Part shown: piece by piece, positions 7,085-15,315 of the stretch
Layout: the number at the start of each line of letters is the position of its first letter
How positions within the stretch are numbered: the stretch's first letter is position 1
Source of the DNA: Phenylobacterium sp.
GTDB taxonomy: Bacteria; Pseudomonadota; Alphaproteobacteria; Caulobacterales; Caulobacteraceae
NCBI RefSeq assembly: GCF_013822795.1
Contig: NZ_PNLB01000027.1
Location: forward strand, 1 to 54,267
Direction of reading: 5' to 3'
Length of the DNA: 54,267 nt
Notes under the pieces: generated by a model
Database searches by the model: none
Told to the model about the DNA's origin: nothing
What the model saw: only the letters and a program-made list of their open reading frames with translations
Program-made: the position numbers and the translations under genes

Positions 7085-10000
7085 ATGGCGACGTTCACGG
7101 TCACCAACGCGAACGACTCGGGCGCCGGCTCGCTGCGGCAGGCGATCGAAGACGCCAACGCGGCTGGCGGGAACGACATCATCTTCATTGGTCAGCCCGG
7201 CCTGGTCTTTTCCCCGACGACCTTGCTGCCCGCGATCCTCGAGACGCTGAACTTCACGGGCGAGTCCCTCAGCATCAACAGCGTCCTCACGGCGGGCGCC
7301 GGGATCTCGCTCGGCGCCGCCACCACGATCCAAGGCCTGTCGGGCCCGGGCACGGTGCTCATCGGCGCAGGACTGACGATCAACGGCGTCGCCGACCAGA
7401 CCCTGAGCAATATCCTCTCGGGGACCGGCTGGCTGACCAAGCTGGGCGCCTCGACCCTCACGCTTGCCGGCGCCAACACGTTCCTGGGCCCGCTCTCCGT
7501 ACTGGCCGGCGGCGTGACCCTCACCGGCGGCGAGGCGGTGAACGACGCCGCGGGCGTGATGGTCGCTGCGGGCGCGACCCTGACCGTGGCCGCGAGCGAA
7601 GCCGTCGGTTCGATCGCGGGCGCCGGCTCGGTAGTCATCGCCGCCGGGGAGATCCTGCGCGCCGGGGGCGACAACACCACCACGACCTTCAGCGGCGTGA
7701 TCAGCGGATCCGGCGGACTGGAGCACAACGGCACGGGGACTCTGACGCTCTCCGGATCAAACGTCTACGCCGGCGCGACGACGGTCGGCGGAGGAACGCT
7801 GTCGATCACGTCCGACGGTAATCTCGGCTCCGAGAGCGTGATCCTGAACAGCGGTGCGACGCTGTCGGTCAGCGGCGCGACGACCATCGACAACACCGTC
7901 GTCCTGAACGGCGCGGCGACCTACTACAGCGTAGGCACGCACACTTTGTCGGGTGTCATCGGCGGCGCCGGCTCGCTCACCAAGGCCGGCGCCGGGTCGC
8001 TGCAGCTCACCGGAACGAACACCTTCAGCGGCGGGGTCACCGTCAGCGGCGGCACGTTGATCATTGCGTCGGACGCCAGCCTCGGCTCGGGAACCGTCAC
8101 CCTGTCGGCCGGGACCACCCTGGCGGTGGACAGCGCCACCACGATCGACAACGCCGTCGTCCTCGCTGGCGGCGTGACCCTCACTGCAACCACCAACCAG
8201 ACGATGTCCGGGGCCATCAGCGGCGCAGGCGGGCTGACCAAGGTCGGCATGAATACGCTGACCCTCTCGGGAACCAACAACTACCTCGGCTCGACGACGG
8301 TCTCCGGCGGTACGCTGTCGATCGCCTCTGACGCCAATCTCGGCGCGGGAACCTTGATCCTCGGGGGCAGCTCGACGCTGACGGTCACCGGCGCGACCAC
8401 CATCGACAACGCCATCACCCTCACCGGCGCGGCGACCTATTCCTCGGCGGCCGCCCAGACCCTGTCGGGCGCCATCATCGGCGCGGGCTCGCTCACCAAG
8501 ACCGGCGCGGGCACGCTGACGCTATCAGGGACCAACAGTTACGCCGGCGCGACGACGGTGAACGAGGGAACGCTCTCGATCGCCTCCGACGCCAACCTCG
8601 GCGGCGGAACCGTGTCACTCGGTACGGACGGCAAGCTGCTGGTGACCGGCGCGACCACCATCGACAACGCCATCTCGCTGACCGGCAACGGCATCTATGA
8701 AAGCTGGGCCGACCAGACGCTGTCAGGCGCGATCAGCGGTTCGGGCACCATGCTCACCAAGAGCGGCGGCGGAACGCTGACGTTGTCGGGCGTGAACTCC
8801 TACGGCGCCACGACGGTCCTGGGCGGCACGCTGTCCATCGCCTCGGACGCCAATCTCGGCTCCGGCGCCCTTACACTCGGCACGGTCGCGACGCTGGCGG
8901 TGACCGGCTCCACCACGATCGACAACGCCATCATCCTCGGGGGCACCGGGACCATTACGTCGGCGAGCAACCAAACCCTGTCCGGCGTCATCAGCGGGCC
9001 GGGCTCGCTGATCAAGGCCGGGTCCGGAACGCTGACCCTGTCCGGCACGAACACCTATGCCGGGACCACAACCGTCAGCGGCGGCTCACTGGTGGTCTCC
9101 GGCGCGATCAGCTCGGCGACGCAGGTCCTGACCGGCGCCACGCTGGGCGGCGGCGGGACGGTCGGTGCGGTGACCGTGGCCTCAGGCGGCACGCTCGACC
9201 CCGGAAACGGCGTGGGCGCCTTGCACACCGGCAACCTGATGCTGGCGTCGGGCTCGACGCTCGGCCTGCAAGGCGCTGGCGCCGGGCAGTTCGACCAGCT
9301 TCAGGTCACCGGCTCCGTCTCCTTGGCCGGGACGCTGACGCTCGGCCTCACCAACGGCTTTGCGCTCGGCGCCACGACGACCTTCGTCATCATCGACAAC
9401 GACGGGTCCGATGCCGTCGTCGGAACCTTCAGCGGGCTGGCGGAGGGCGCGACGGTCTCGGCGGGCGGGACGAGCTTCACGATCAGCTATATCGGCGGCA
9501 CCGGCAACGACGTCACCCTGACCTATACCGCGCCCCCCAGCCCGGGCGGCGGCGGTGGGGAAACCCCCAGCAACACGCCGACCGAGGGCGCGGACACGAT
9601 CACCCTGCCGCCGGAAGGCGGACGGGTGCTGGCCGGCGGCGGCGACGACAGCGTCACCGGCGCGGGCGGCGACGACTACATCCACGGCAACCAGGGCGAC
9701 GACCGGCTGGTGGGCGGCGGCGGCGGCGACACCCTGCTGGGCGGCCAGGGCAATGACTTCCTGCACGGCAACCAGGGCGACGACGTGCTCTATGGCGACA
9801 TGGGCGCCGACAGCGTCGCCGGCGGCCAAGGCGATGACTTCGTGCACGGCAACCAGGGGGACGATGTCCTGTTGGGCGACCTCGGCAACGACACCCTGGT
9901 CGGTGGGCAAGGACATGACGCCCTCCAGGGCGGCGACGGCGCGGACTACCTTTCCGGCGACCTCGGCGACGACGTGCTGACCGGCGGCGCGGGGGCCGAC

Positions 10001-10222
10001 ATCTTCAACTTCCGCGGCGGCCAGGGCCGCGACATCGTCACCGACTTCGGCGAAGGCGACCGGATCTGGCTGTCGGCCAGCGACGCCCAGAACTTCCAGG
10101 CGCTGGCCGCGAAGATCACCATGGTCGGCGCCGACGCGGTCATCACGCTGGCCAACCAGAGCATCGTGCTGGCGGGCGTGTCGGCGAGCAGCCTGACGGC
10201 GGACGATTTCGTCTTCGCCTAG
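7085..10222 (+). CDS. Large secreted beta-repeat protein with RTX calcium-binding tail
   Basis: A 1045-residue protein in three parts. Residues about 1-40 (FTVTNANDSGAGSLRQAIEDAN) match the start of many right-handed beta-helix surface proteins. Residues about 220-650 are five near-identical 86-residue units of the autotransporter-associated beta-strand type (GGTLSIASDANLGSG, TTIDNAI, LTKTGAGTLTLSGTN), followed by a partial sixth. From about residue 850 come RTX nonapeptides (GGxGxD, several as HGNQGDD) that bind calcium, then an FNFRGGQGRDIVTDF segment and a type I secretion-like end (DDFVFA). There is no N-terminal signal and no beta-barrel, so ABC-type secretion is inferred. No transporter genes are in the window. 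Likely an adhesin or matrix protein. Confidence 0.85.
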   Translation: MATFTVTNANDSGAGSLRQAIEDANAAGGNDIIFIGQPGLVFSPTTLLPAILETLNFTGESLSINSVLTAGAGISLGAATTIQGLSGPGTVLIGAGLTINGVADQTLSNILSGTGWLTKLGASTLTLAGANTFLGPLSVLAGGVTLTGGEAVNDAAGVMVAAGATLTVAASEAVGSIAGAGSVVIAAGEILRAGGDNTTTTFSGVISGSGGLEHNGTGTLTLSGSNVYAGATTVGGGTLSITSDGNLGSESVILNSGATLSVSGATTIDNTVVLNGAATYYSVGTHTLSGVIGGAGSLTKAGAGSLQLTGTNTFSGGVTVSGGTLIIASDASLGSGTVTLSAGTTLAVDSATTIDNAVVLAGGVTLTATTNQTMSGAISGAGGLTKVGMNTLTLSGTNNYLGSTTVSGGTLSIASDANLGAGTLILGGSSTLTVTGATTIDNAITLTGAATYSSAAAQTLSGAIIGAGSLTKTGAGTLTLSGTNSYAGATTVNEGTLSIASDANLGGGTVSLGTDGKLLVTGATTIDNAISLTGNGIYESWADQTLSGAISGSGTMLTKSGGGTLTLSGVNSYGATTVLGGTLSIASDANLGSGALTLGTVATLAVTGSTTIDNAIILGGTGTITSASNQTLSGVISGPGSLIKAGSGTLTLSGTNTYAGTTTVSGGSLVVSGAISSATQVLTGATLGGGGTVGAVTVASGGTLDPGNGVGALHTGNLMLASGSTLGLQGAGAGQFDQLQVTGSVSLAGTLTLGLTNGFALGATTTFVIIDNDGSDAVVGTFSGLAEGATVSAGGTSFTISYIGGTGNDVTLTYTAPPSPGGGGGETPSNTPTEGADTITLPPEGGRVLAGGGDDSVTGAGGDDYIHGNQGDDRLVGGGGGDTLLGGQGNDFLHGNQGDDVLYGDMGADSVAGGQGDDFVHGNQGDDVLLGDLGNDTLVGGQGHDALQGGDGADYLSGDLGDDVLTGGAGADIFNFRGGQGRDIVTDFGEGDRIWLSASDAQNFQALAAKITMVGADAVITLANQSIVLAGVSASSLTADDFVFA
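7742..9031 (+). repeat. Five tandem ~258-bp coding repeats
   Basis: In-frame units begin at 7742, 8000, 8258, 8516 and 8777, each opening with a variant of CTGAC-CT-TC-GG (L-T/Q-L-S/T-G-x-N). Their lengths are 258, 258, 258, 261 and 255 bp, and a partial sixth starts at 9032. The lengths keep frame, so unit number could change by recombination without breaking the protein. Confidence 0.85.
9634..10000 (+). repeat. RTX nonapeptide repeat block
   Basis: This stretch encodes consecutive GGxGxDxxx-type nonapeptides, including three copies of HGNQGDD. In RTX proteins such blocks form calcium-filled parallel beta-rolls outside the cell. The larger period at DNA level (ACGGCAACCAGGGCGACGA-like copies near 9684, 9765 and 9846) shows recent internal duplication at 81-bp spacing. 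Confidence 0.75.
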
Positions 10223-10246
10223 GCCAGCGTCCGCTATGATCGCGCC

Positions 10247-10876
10247 ATGAGCCCCCTCCCCCTCGTCATCCGCCCTGACGATGTGCTGATCGTCATCGAT
10301 CCGCAGGTCGACTTCTGCCCCGGCGGGGCGCTGGCGGTGGCGGGGGGCGATGAGATCATGCCGCTGATCAACCAGATCGCGGGCCGGTTCGAGCATGTGG
10401 TGATCACCCAGGACTGGCATCCGCGCGAGCAGATCTCGTTCGCCTCCAATCACCCCGGGGCCGAGCCGTTCAGCGTGGTCGAGGTCGCCTACGGGCCCCA
10501 GACCCTGTGGCCCGACCACTGCGTGCAGGGAACGCGCGGCGCGCAGCTGCATCCGGCGCTGGACGTGACCCACGCCCAGCTGGTGCTGCGCAAGGGTTAC
10601 CACCGCGAGGTCGACAGCTATTCGGCGTTCTTCGAGAACGACAAGGTCACCGCCACCGGCCTTTCCGGCTACCTGCGTCAGCGCGGCCTGAAGCGCTGCG
10701 TGTTCGTCGGCCTGGCTCTGGATTTCTGCGTCCGCTGCTCGGCCGAGGACGCCTTGACCGAGGGCTTCGAGGCGGTGGTCGTGCCGCAGGCGAGCCGCGC
10801 CATCGACCTGGACAGCTCGGAGGCCGCGGCGATGGCCTCGTTCGCGGCCCGGGGCGTCGTCCTCGCCGCCGCTTAG
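10247..10876 (+). CDS. pncA: Nicotinamidase/pyrazinamidase
   Basis: A 209-residue isochorismatase-fold hydrolase that deamidates nicotinamide to nicotinate in NAD salvage. The catalytic triad is visible as D18 (IDPQVDF), K116 (LRKGYHREVDSYSAF) and C161 (LALDFCVRC). Metal ligands fit D56 and H58 (QDWHP) and H91 (WPDHCVQGT). Length is normal for the family. It starts with ATG 25 bp after the RTX protein and probably reads from the same strand independently. Its stop overlaps the convergent MpaB-family gene by four bases. Confidence 0.93.
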   Translation: MSPLPLVIRPDDVLIVIDPQVDFCPGGALAVAGGDEIMPLINQIAGRFEHVVITQDWHPREQISFASNHPGAEPFSVVEVAYGPQTLWPDHCVQGTRGAQLHPALDVTHAQLVLRKGYHREVDSYSAFFENDKVTATGLSGYLRQRGLKRCVFVGLALDFCVRCSAEDALTEGFEAVVVPQASRAIDLDSSEAAAMASFAARGVVLAAA

Positions 10877-11769
10877 AGCCGCCGGCCCATCCGCGCGTAG
10901 GCCTGCCGCGGGATCGGCCCCGGCGCCAAGCGCGCCGCGCGGCCGAGCGCCGAGAGCGTGACCTTGGCCGCAGCCAGGCGGGCGGGATTGGCGACTAGAC
11001 CAAGTTGAGCGCCCACGCCGGGAGGCAGCAGGTCGATGCTGGCCTCGACCACGAGCGGCTGCAGCGCGCGGCCGACCAGCCCCATCGGCGAGGTGCGCCG
11101 CACGATGCCGAGGAACTCGTCGATGATCGGATGGTGCACGAGGCCCGGCCGCATGGCCTGCATCCGCTCGGCGGTCATGGCGGCCGAGGTCGAGGGATTG
11201 GCGGCGCCGAACGCGCGCCCGACCACGCCGCCCTCCAGATAGTAGCGGTCCTGGTCGGCCCGGCTGAGCCTGGGTTCGACATAGCGGTGATAGGCGTTGA
11301 GGAAGCCATAGGCGGCGGTCACGTGGACCCAGTCGGCCAGCTCGGGATCGCGGGCGTGATAGGCCTGCCCCTCGGGCGTCTGGCCCCGAACGCGCTCGTG
11401 CATGCGCGTGACCATGGCGATACGGGCGTCGGCCGCGGCGCGAGGCGCGTAGGTGGTGATCATCGTCGCCTCGCCGGTCCGGCGCATGCGGGTCAGCGGA
11501 TCGCTGGCGAAGATCGAGTGCTCCCAGACGCCGGTGCGGACCCGCGGCTCGGCCAATTCGAGGATCACCGCCGCCACCCCGCCGATCGCCAGGGCGATCG
11601 GGTTGGCGTGCACCCGCCAGGCGACGGAGTCGGGACCGTAAAGGCCCGGATCGCCCTGCGGTTGGGTGTAGTCGATGCGTGAGGGCCCAAAGATCCGCCG
11701 GTCCAGCGCGCCGGCCAAGCCAGCGCCTGGGGCGTCCAGCACCGCCCGTGTCGAAGTCTCCAAGCTCAT
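10873..11769 (-). CDS. Oxygenase MpaB family protein (DUF2236)
   Basis: A 298-residue protein of the DUF2236/MpaB group, haem-dependent oxygenases related to latex-clearing protein. Visible family features are the RIFGPSRIDYTQPQGDPGLYGPDSVAWRVHANP opening, the E-H-S-I-F-A-SDPLTRMRRTGEATMI helix and the VHVTAAYGFLNAYHRYVEPRL segment with candidate haem-binding histidines. No signal peptide is visible. The substrate is unknown. It is the last gene of a minus-strand run and converges on pncA with overlapping stop codons. Confidence 0.8.
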   Translation of the reverse strand: MSLETSTRAVLDAPGAGLAGALDRRIFGPSRIDYTQPQGDPGLYGPDSVAWRVHANPIALAIGGVAAVILELAEPRVRTGVWEHSIFASDPLTRMRRTGEATMITTYAPRAAADARIAMVTRMHERVRGQTPEGQAYHARDPELADWVHVTAAYGFLNAYHRYVEPRLSRADQDRYYLEGGVVGRAFGAANPSTSAAMTAERMQAMRPGLVHHPIIDEFLGIVRRTSPMGLVGRALQPLVVEASIDLLPPGVGAQLGLVANPARLAAAKVTLSALGRAARLAPGPIPRQAYARMGRRL

Positions 11770-11845
11770 CTCGCCTCGCGTCTGCCCGTCCGCAGCCTAG
11801 CGAGAACCTAAACGGGCGAACAACCTGACGGTTCTGCCAGGGTGC

Positions 11846-12763
11846 TCAGGCGACCTTGGAACGTGACGCCGGCTCAGCCTGCTGGGCCTGCTCGGCCTGC
11901 CACTGGGCGCGCAGGGTGCGGCTGGTCTCGCGGCTGGCGTCGTGGCTCCAGCCCGGAGGACCGAACAGGTAGCCGAGCGCGTGGCGCGGATGGCGCGCGA
12001 CGTCCGCCAGCATCCCCGCCCACTCATGGAACGCCACCCGCAGGATGTTGAAGTCGCCGAGGTTCTTGACGATGCCATACCGACACGGCTCCTCGTCCAG
12101 CTCGGGCTGGAAGGTGCCGAACAGCTTGTCCCAGACGATCAGGATCCCGGCGTAGTTGCGATCGAGGTAGCGCGGGTTGCGGGCATGGTGGACGCGGTGA
12201 TGCGAGGGGGTGTTGAACACCGCCTCGAACCAGCGCGGCATTCGACCGATCGCCTCGGTGTGAATCCAGAACTGATAGACGAGGCTGATCCCCTTCTGGA
12301 TGGCGATCATCGCCGGCGGAAAGCCGAGGAAGGCCAGCGGCAGCCACAGCGCCCAGGTCCCGGCCACGCCGCCGGTCCAGGTCTGCCGCAGCGCGGTCGA
12401 GAGATTGTAGTGTTGCGAGGAGTGGTGGTTGACGTGCGCGGCCCACCAGAAGCGGCGCTCATGGCTGAGCCGGTGGAACCAGTAGTAGGTCAGGTCCTCA
12501 AGCAGGAAGAGCCCGATCCACGCCCAGACCGCGGTCATCGGGATGTCGAACAGCCGGTGCTGGTAGACGTAGAGCGTGGCCACGGCGACGACGCCGCCGA
12601 CCAGTAGACCGGCCAAGGTGCTGCCCAGGCCCATGATGAGCGAGGCGGCGGTGTCCTTGGTTTCGTAGTGGGTGCGGGTGCGGCCCAGCCGCGCCAGCGC
12701 CACCTCCAGAATGATCGCCAGAATGAAGAACGGCGTCGCGAGCGTAACGGGGTCGAAAGTCAT
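11846..12763 (-). CDS. Sterol desaturase/fatty acid hydroxylase family membrane enzyme
   Basis: A 305-residue integral membrane di-iron oxygenase. The three histidine boxes are HRLSHE, HVNHHSS and HRVHHAR, embedded in four hydrophobic segments (near residues 8-25, 48-70, 80-95 and 130-160). Members hydroxylate or desaturate lipids; bacterial substrates include hopanoids, fatty acids and carotenoids, and none can be assigned here. Its ATG overlaps the stop of the upstream small membrane protein (ATGA type), indicating translational coupling. Confidence 0.88.
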   Translation of the reverse strand: MTFDPVTLATPFFILAIILEVALARLGRTRTHYETKDTAASLIMGLGSTLAGLLVGGVVAVATLYVYQHRLFDIPMTAVWAWIGLFLLEDLTYYWFHRLSHERRFWWAAHVNHHSSQHYNLSTALRQTWTGGVAGTWALWLPLAFLGFPPAMIAIQKGISLVYQFWIHTEAIGRMPRWFEAVFNTPSHHRVHHARNPRYLDRNYAGILIVWDKLFGTFQPELDEEPCRYGIVKNLGDFNILRVAFHEWAGMLADVARHPRHALGYLFGPPGWSHDASRETSRTLRAQWQAEQAQQAEPASRSKVA

Positions 12764-13167
12764 GCGGCGCGGCGGTCCTCGCCCGGGCCCGGGGCCGGCG
12801 GCCAGTTTTGCAGCGCCAGTCGCGCCAACGGCGCGGCGACGTCGGAGAGATCGAGCCGCACCACCCCGTCACGGAACGAGGAGGCGACGGCCTGGGTCCA
12901 GGGAATGTGGCGCGCGACATAGCCGTCGCCGACCTCGCAGAGCACCAGGGCCGCTGCGCCGGACTTGGCCAGGGCGCCGCGACCGTCGACCGCCACCCAG
13001 ACGCGCTCGATAGGGCGACCGGGGAACTCCTCGGCCAGCAGGCTGAGAGCTTTAGCGTCGGTCAGCGGCGTCATCGGCTTGGCGATCTTGGCCCAGGCGG
13101 CCAAACTCACCAGCAGAGCGATGGCTCCCGCCGATGCAGCGAACTGCACGAAGAATGCTTGCGACAC
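12760..13167 (-). CDS. Small membrane-anchored protein coupled to the desaturase
   Basis: A 135-residue protein with one N-terminal membrane helix (residues 6-28) followed by a soluble alpha/beta domain with the run RVWVAVDGRGALAKSGAAALVLCEVGDGYVARHIPW. I do not recognise the family. It begins with GTG at 13167, preceded by GGAGGA at seven bases, which fixes the start. Its last codon overlaps the sterol-desaturase-like gene by four bases, so it is likely an accessory or electron-transfer-associated partner; that role is inference from coupling only. Confidence 0.7.
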   Translation of the reverse strand: MSQAFFVQFAASAGAIALLVSLAAWAKIAKPMTPLTDAKALSLLAEEFPGRPIERVWVAVDGRGALAKSGAAALVLCEVGDGYVARHIPWTQAVASSFRDGVVRLDLSDVAAPLARLALQNWPPAPGPGEDRRAA

Positions 13168-13227
13168 TTACGGTCCTCCCCGCCGACAGCGTCCGCCCGC
13201 AGAACATGACCGTCAAGTGACAGCTAC

Positions 13228-13887
13228 TTAGGGGCGCAGCTTCGCAAGCAGCGGCGGCGCCCCGGCCGCGACGCGGCGGCGCAGAACTTCGCGGGCGACC
13301 AGGCCGACGATCACCAGACCGCCGAGGGTGATGGCGGCGATGGTGGTCAGGTGCGCTTCACCCAGGGCTTCGAGTTCGGCCAGGCCCTTGGCGGCGAAGT
13401 AGCCGGGCGCGAGGATGGCCAGCACCCAGACGGCGGCCGACAGCGCGTTGGCCAGCTGGAAGGTGCGGCGGCGCATCTGCAGCAGGCCGGCGACCAGCGG
13501 CACGAAGGCGCGCAGCGGACCGAAGAACCGGCCGATGAAGATCGAGGCCGCGCCGTAGCGGCGGTTGAACAGCCGGGTGCGGGCGACCTTGCGGCGGTGC
13601 CCCTTGAACATCGGGTGGCGCAGGGCGCGCGGGCCCAGCCGACGGCCGAGCTCGAACGAGACGGCGTCGCCGATGATCGCGCCGGCGACGCACCAGAGCA
13701 CCACCTCGACCGGATCGAGAACGCCCGCGGCGATCAGGCCGCCCGCCATCACCATCAGGGCGGTGGCCGGGATGAACGCGCCGATCAGGACCAGCGATTC
13801 CAGCAGCGTGACGACGCCCAGCACAAGGCCGGCCCAGGCGGCGTGCCGGGCGATGAAATCCGCGAGACTCTGAATGAACGCTTCCAT
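13228..13887 (-). CDS. DedA family membrane protein
   Basis: A 219-residue polytopic inner-membrane protein of the DedA/SNARE-associated group, which includes undecaprenyl-phosphate and phospholipid translocases needed for envelope integrity. Family landmarks are LVLIGAFIPATALMVMAGGLIAAG, the acidic GDAVSFELGRRLG and the basic FIGRFFGPLRAFVPLVAGLLQM. Length is normal. It starts with ATG at 13887 and is divergent from the LexA-controlled gene, across 155 bp. Confidence 0.88.
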   Translation of the reverse strand: MEAFIQSLADFIARHAAWAGLVLGVVTLLESLVLIGAFIPATALMVMAGGLIAAGVLDPVEVVLWCVAGAIIGDAVSFELGRRLGPRALRHPMFKGHRRKVARTRLFNRRYGAASIFIGRFFGPLRAFVPLVAGLLQMRRRTFQLANALSAAVWVLAILAPGYFAAKGLAELEALGEAHLTTIAAITLGGLVIVGLVAREVLRRRVAAGAPPLLAKLRP

Positions 13888-14004
13888 GGGAGGAGCCCGA
13901 TATGGGCCTGCTCCTGCGTCCGCGCGAGGGGGCGCAAGGCCGCGGCCGGCAAGTTTTTCGGCTTGTGGCGCATATGTCTCAGAGGGCGCCTGGAACCGTC
14001 ATTT

Positions 14005-14019
14005 GTTCTTGTTATGTTC
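14005..14019 (+). promoter_or_regulatory. LexA (SOS) box, GTTC-N7-GTTC
   Basis: GTTC at 14005-14008 and GTTC at 14016-14019 are separated by exactly seven bases (TTGTTAT). This is the direct-repeat LexA operator established for alphaproteobacteria. It lies 24 bp before the start codon at 14043, in a position to block the promoter. The neighbouring DedA gene is on the far side of the gap, so the terminase-like gene is the obvious target. Confidence 0.85.
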
Positions 14020-14042
14020 TGATCATGCGGTAAGCTGGGCGG

Positions 14043-14750
14043 ATGCATGAAACCACCGAGCCCGATGGCCCGCGCAAGCGCGCGGCGACGCCGTTCTGCG
14101 AGGAGACCGCCGCGCAGATCTGCGCGCGGGTGAGCGCCGGCGAAAGCCTGCGGGCGATCTGCAAGCCGCGCCATATGCCGGGCGCGGCGACCGTTCACCG
14201 CTGGGCCGCGGTGCGCCCCGCGTTCGGAGCCGCGCTGCGCCAGGCGCAGGCCGCCGCGCAGGCCGCGCGGCGCGACGCCTATCGCGCCGGCGCCGCCGAC
14301 CGCGCCTGGAAGCGCGCCCGTCCCTGGGCGCGTCCCGACGCCTATCGGGCCGAAGTCGGCGAGGAGATCTGCCGGCGACTGGCCAGCGGCCGCAGCCTGC
14401 TGGAGATCTGCGGCGAGGCCGACATGCCGGTCACCGGCACCGTCTATGAGTGGCTGCGCGCCCACGACGACTTCGCCGCCATGTACCGGCAGGCCCGGCG
14501 GATGCAGGCGGAGATGCTGGCCGACCTGGCCTGGGCGATCGCCTCGGAAGCGCAGGAGAGCGACATCAAGGTCGCGCGGCTGCAGTTCGATGTGCTGCGC
14601 TGGCGGGCGGCGCGGCTGGCGCCCAAGGCCTATCGCGAGGCGGAGTGCGAGCAGGAGAATGGGGCCAAGGGCGGCTTCGAAGTCTATCTGCAGGACTTCA
14701 GCAGCGGGGCGATCCTGGCCGGGCCGATATGGTCGGGACCGGGCGCCTGA
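14043..14750 (+). CDS. Orphan phage terminase small subunit-like DNA-binding protein, SOS-controlled
   Basis: A 235-residue basic protein with two copies of a terminase-small-subunit-type helix-turn-helix. The first runs through AQICARVSAGESLRAICK, then MPGAATVHRWAAVRPAF. The second runs through EEICRRLASGRSLLEICG, then MPVTGTVYEWLRAHDDF. Each is followed by a Q/A-rich helix, and the C-terminal half holds a further RLQFDVLRWRAARLAPKAY helix. In phages and gene transfer agents such proteins recognise DNA for packaging, but no large terminase, portal or capsid gene is nearby. A perfect LexA box precedes it. It may be a domesticated DNA-damage-response protein. The Caulobacter SOS-induced endonuclease BapE is a comparison worth making, but I cannot confirm similarity. 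Confidence 0.75.
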   Translation: MHETTEPDGPRKRAATPFCEETAAQICARVSAGESLRAICKPRHMPGAATVHRWAAVRPAFGAALRQAQAAAQAARRDAYRAGAADRAWKRARPWARPDAYRAEVGEEICRRLASGRSLLEICGEADMPVTGTVYEWLRAHDDFAAMYRQARRMQAEMLADLAWAIASEAQESDIKVARLQFDVLRWRAARLAPKAYREAECEQENGAKGGFEVYLQDFSSGAILAGPIWSGPGA

Positions 14751-14775
14751 CGCCCTGCCCGGCTCAGCTGTCAGG

Positions 14776-14794
14776 GAAACTTCACGCAAGTTTC
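14776..14794 (+). terminator. Perfect 7-bp hairpin after the terminase-like gene
   Basis: GAAACTT and AAGTTTC are exact inverted repeats around CACGC, 25 bp past the stop codon, followed by GCGCTTTCT. It could be a weak terminator or an operator. The rest of the 269-bp gap to 15020 shows no gene; it presumably carries the promoter of the next small gene. Confidence 0.4.
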
Positions 14795-15019
14795 GCGCTT
14801 TCTGGGGTGGCGAAACGACGCGGGAGACCTATCTGTGCTGGCATCGGAAGTGAGCCAGCGAGCGACGCACATGTGTCGATGTCACCTTAAACAGGGCCGA
14901 ATGCCGGCCTGACCTCGCCCAGCGGGCGCCATGCGATGGCCGTCCGCATGCTCCATCGTGAAGCCTCAGAACGGGGCGTTCGCGAACCCCGAAAGTAAGT
15001 AGAGTAAAAAGGAGCTCAC

Positions 15020-15238
15020 ATGGCTCTTCAGATTTTGGTTGGGCCCGCCGGCGACGGCTGGGCTGTCCGTTCAGAAGCCTTCGACAACGAACTCATCTTT
15101 GAAGCCGGGGGCCGCGCCGAAGCCGCCGCCCGCGCACTGGCCGACCGTTACGCGCGTTCGGGAAGCGCGGCCGAGGTGCAGATCTTCCTGCGCAACGGCG
15201 ACCTGGCAGGCCGTTTCCTACATCGCGCTGCCGCCTGA
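15020..15238 (+). CDS. Small conserved hypothetical protein (72 aa)
   Basis: A 72-residue protein with a strong ribosome-binding site (AAAAAGGAG) before ATG 15020. It reads as two short strand-helix units: LQILVGPAGDGWAVRSEAFDNELIFEAGGRAEAAARALADRY, then AEVQIFLRNGDLAGRFLHRAA. This layout resembles DUF2188-like small beta-alpha proteins, whose function is unknown. A strong terminator follows at 15262. Confidence 0.7.
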   Translation: MALQILVGPAGDGWAVRSEAFDNELIFEAGGRAEAAARALADRYARSGSAAEVQIFLRNGDLAGRFLHRAAA

Positions 15239-15261
15239 CGGCGGCGCGCACAACCCATGAA

Positions 15262-15293
15262 AAAGGGCCGCCCCCGCAAGGAGGCGGCCCTTT
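15262..15293. terminator. Bidirectional rho-independent terminator
   Basis: AAAGGGCCGCC pairs exactly with GGCGGCCCTTT around a ten-base loop. A and T runs flank it on both sides, so it can serve the plus-strand small gene and the convergent outer-membrane protein gene. Confidence 0.85.
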
Positions 15294-15315
15294 CCATTTG
15301 AGCTAAGCGCTGGAC

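Noticed and set aside
7742..9031. Array of mobile or CRISPR elements
   Set aside because: The 258-bp units are in-frame protein repeats within one open reading frame.
14043..14750. Prophage remnant
   Set aside because: No integrase, portal, large terminase, capsid gene or attachment repeat flanks the terminase-like gene, and the neighbours (DedA, small chromosomal genes) are ordinary.
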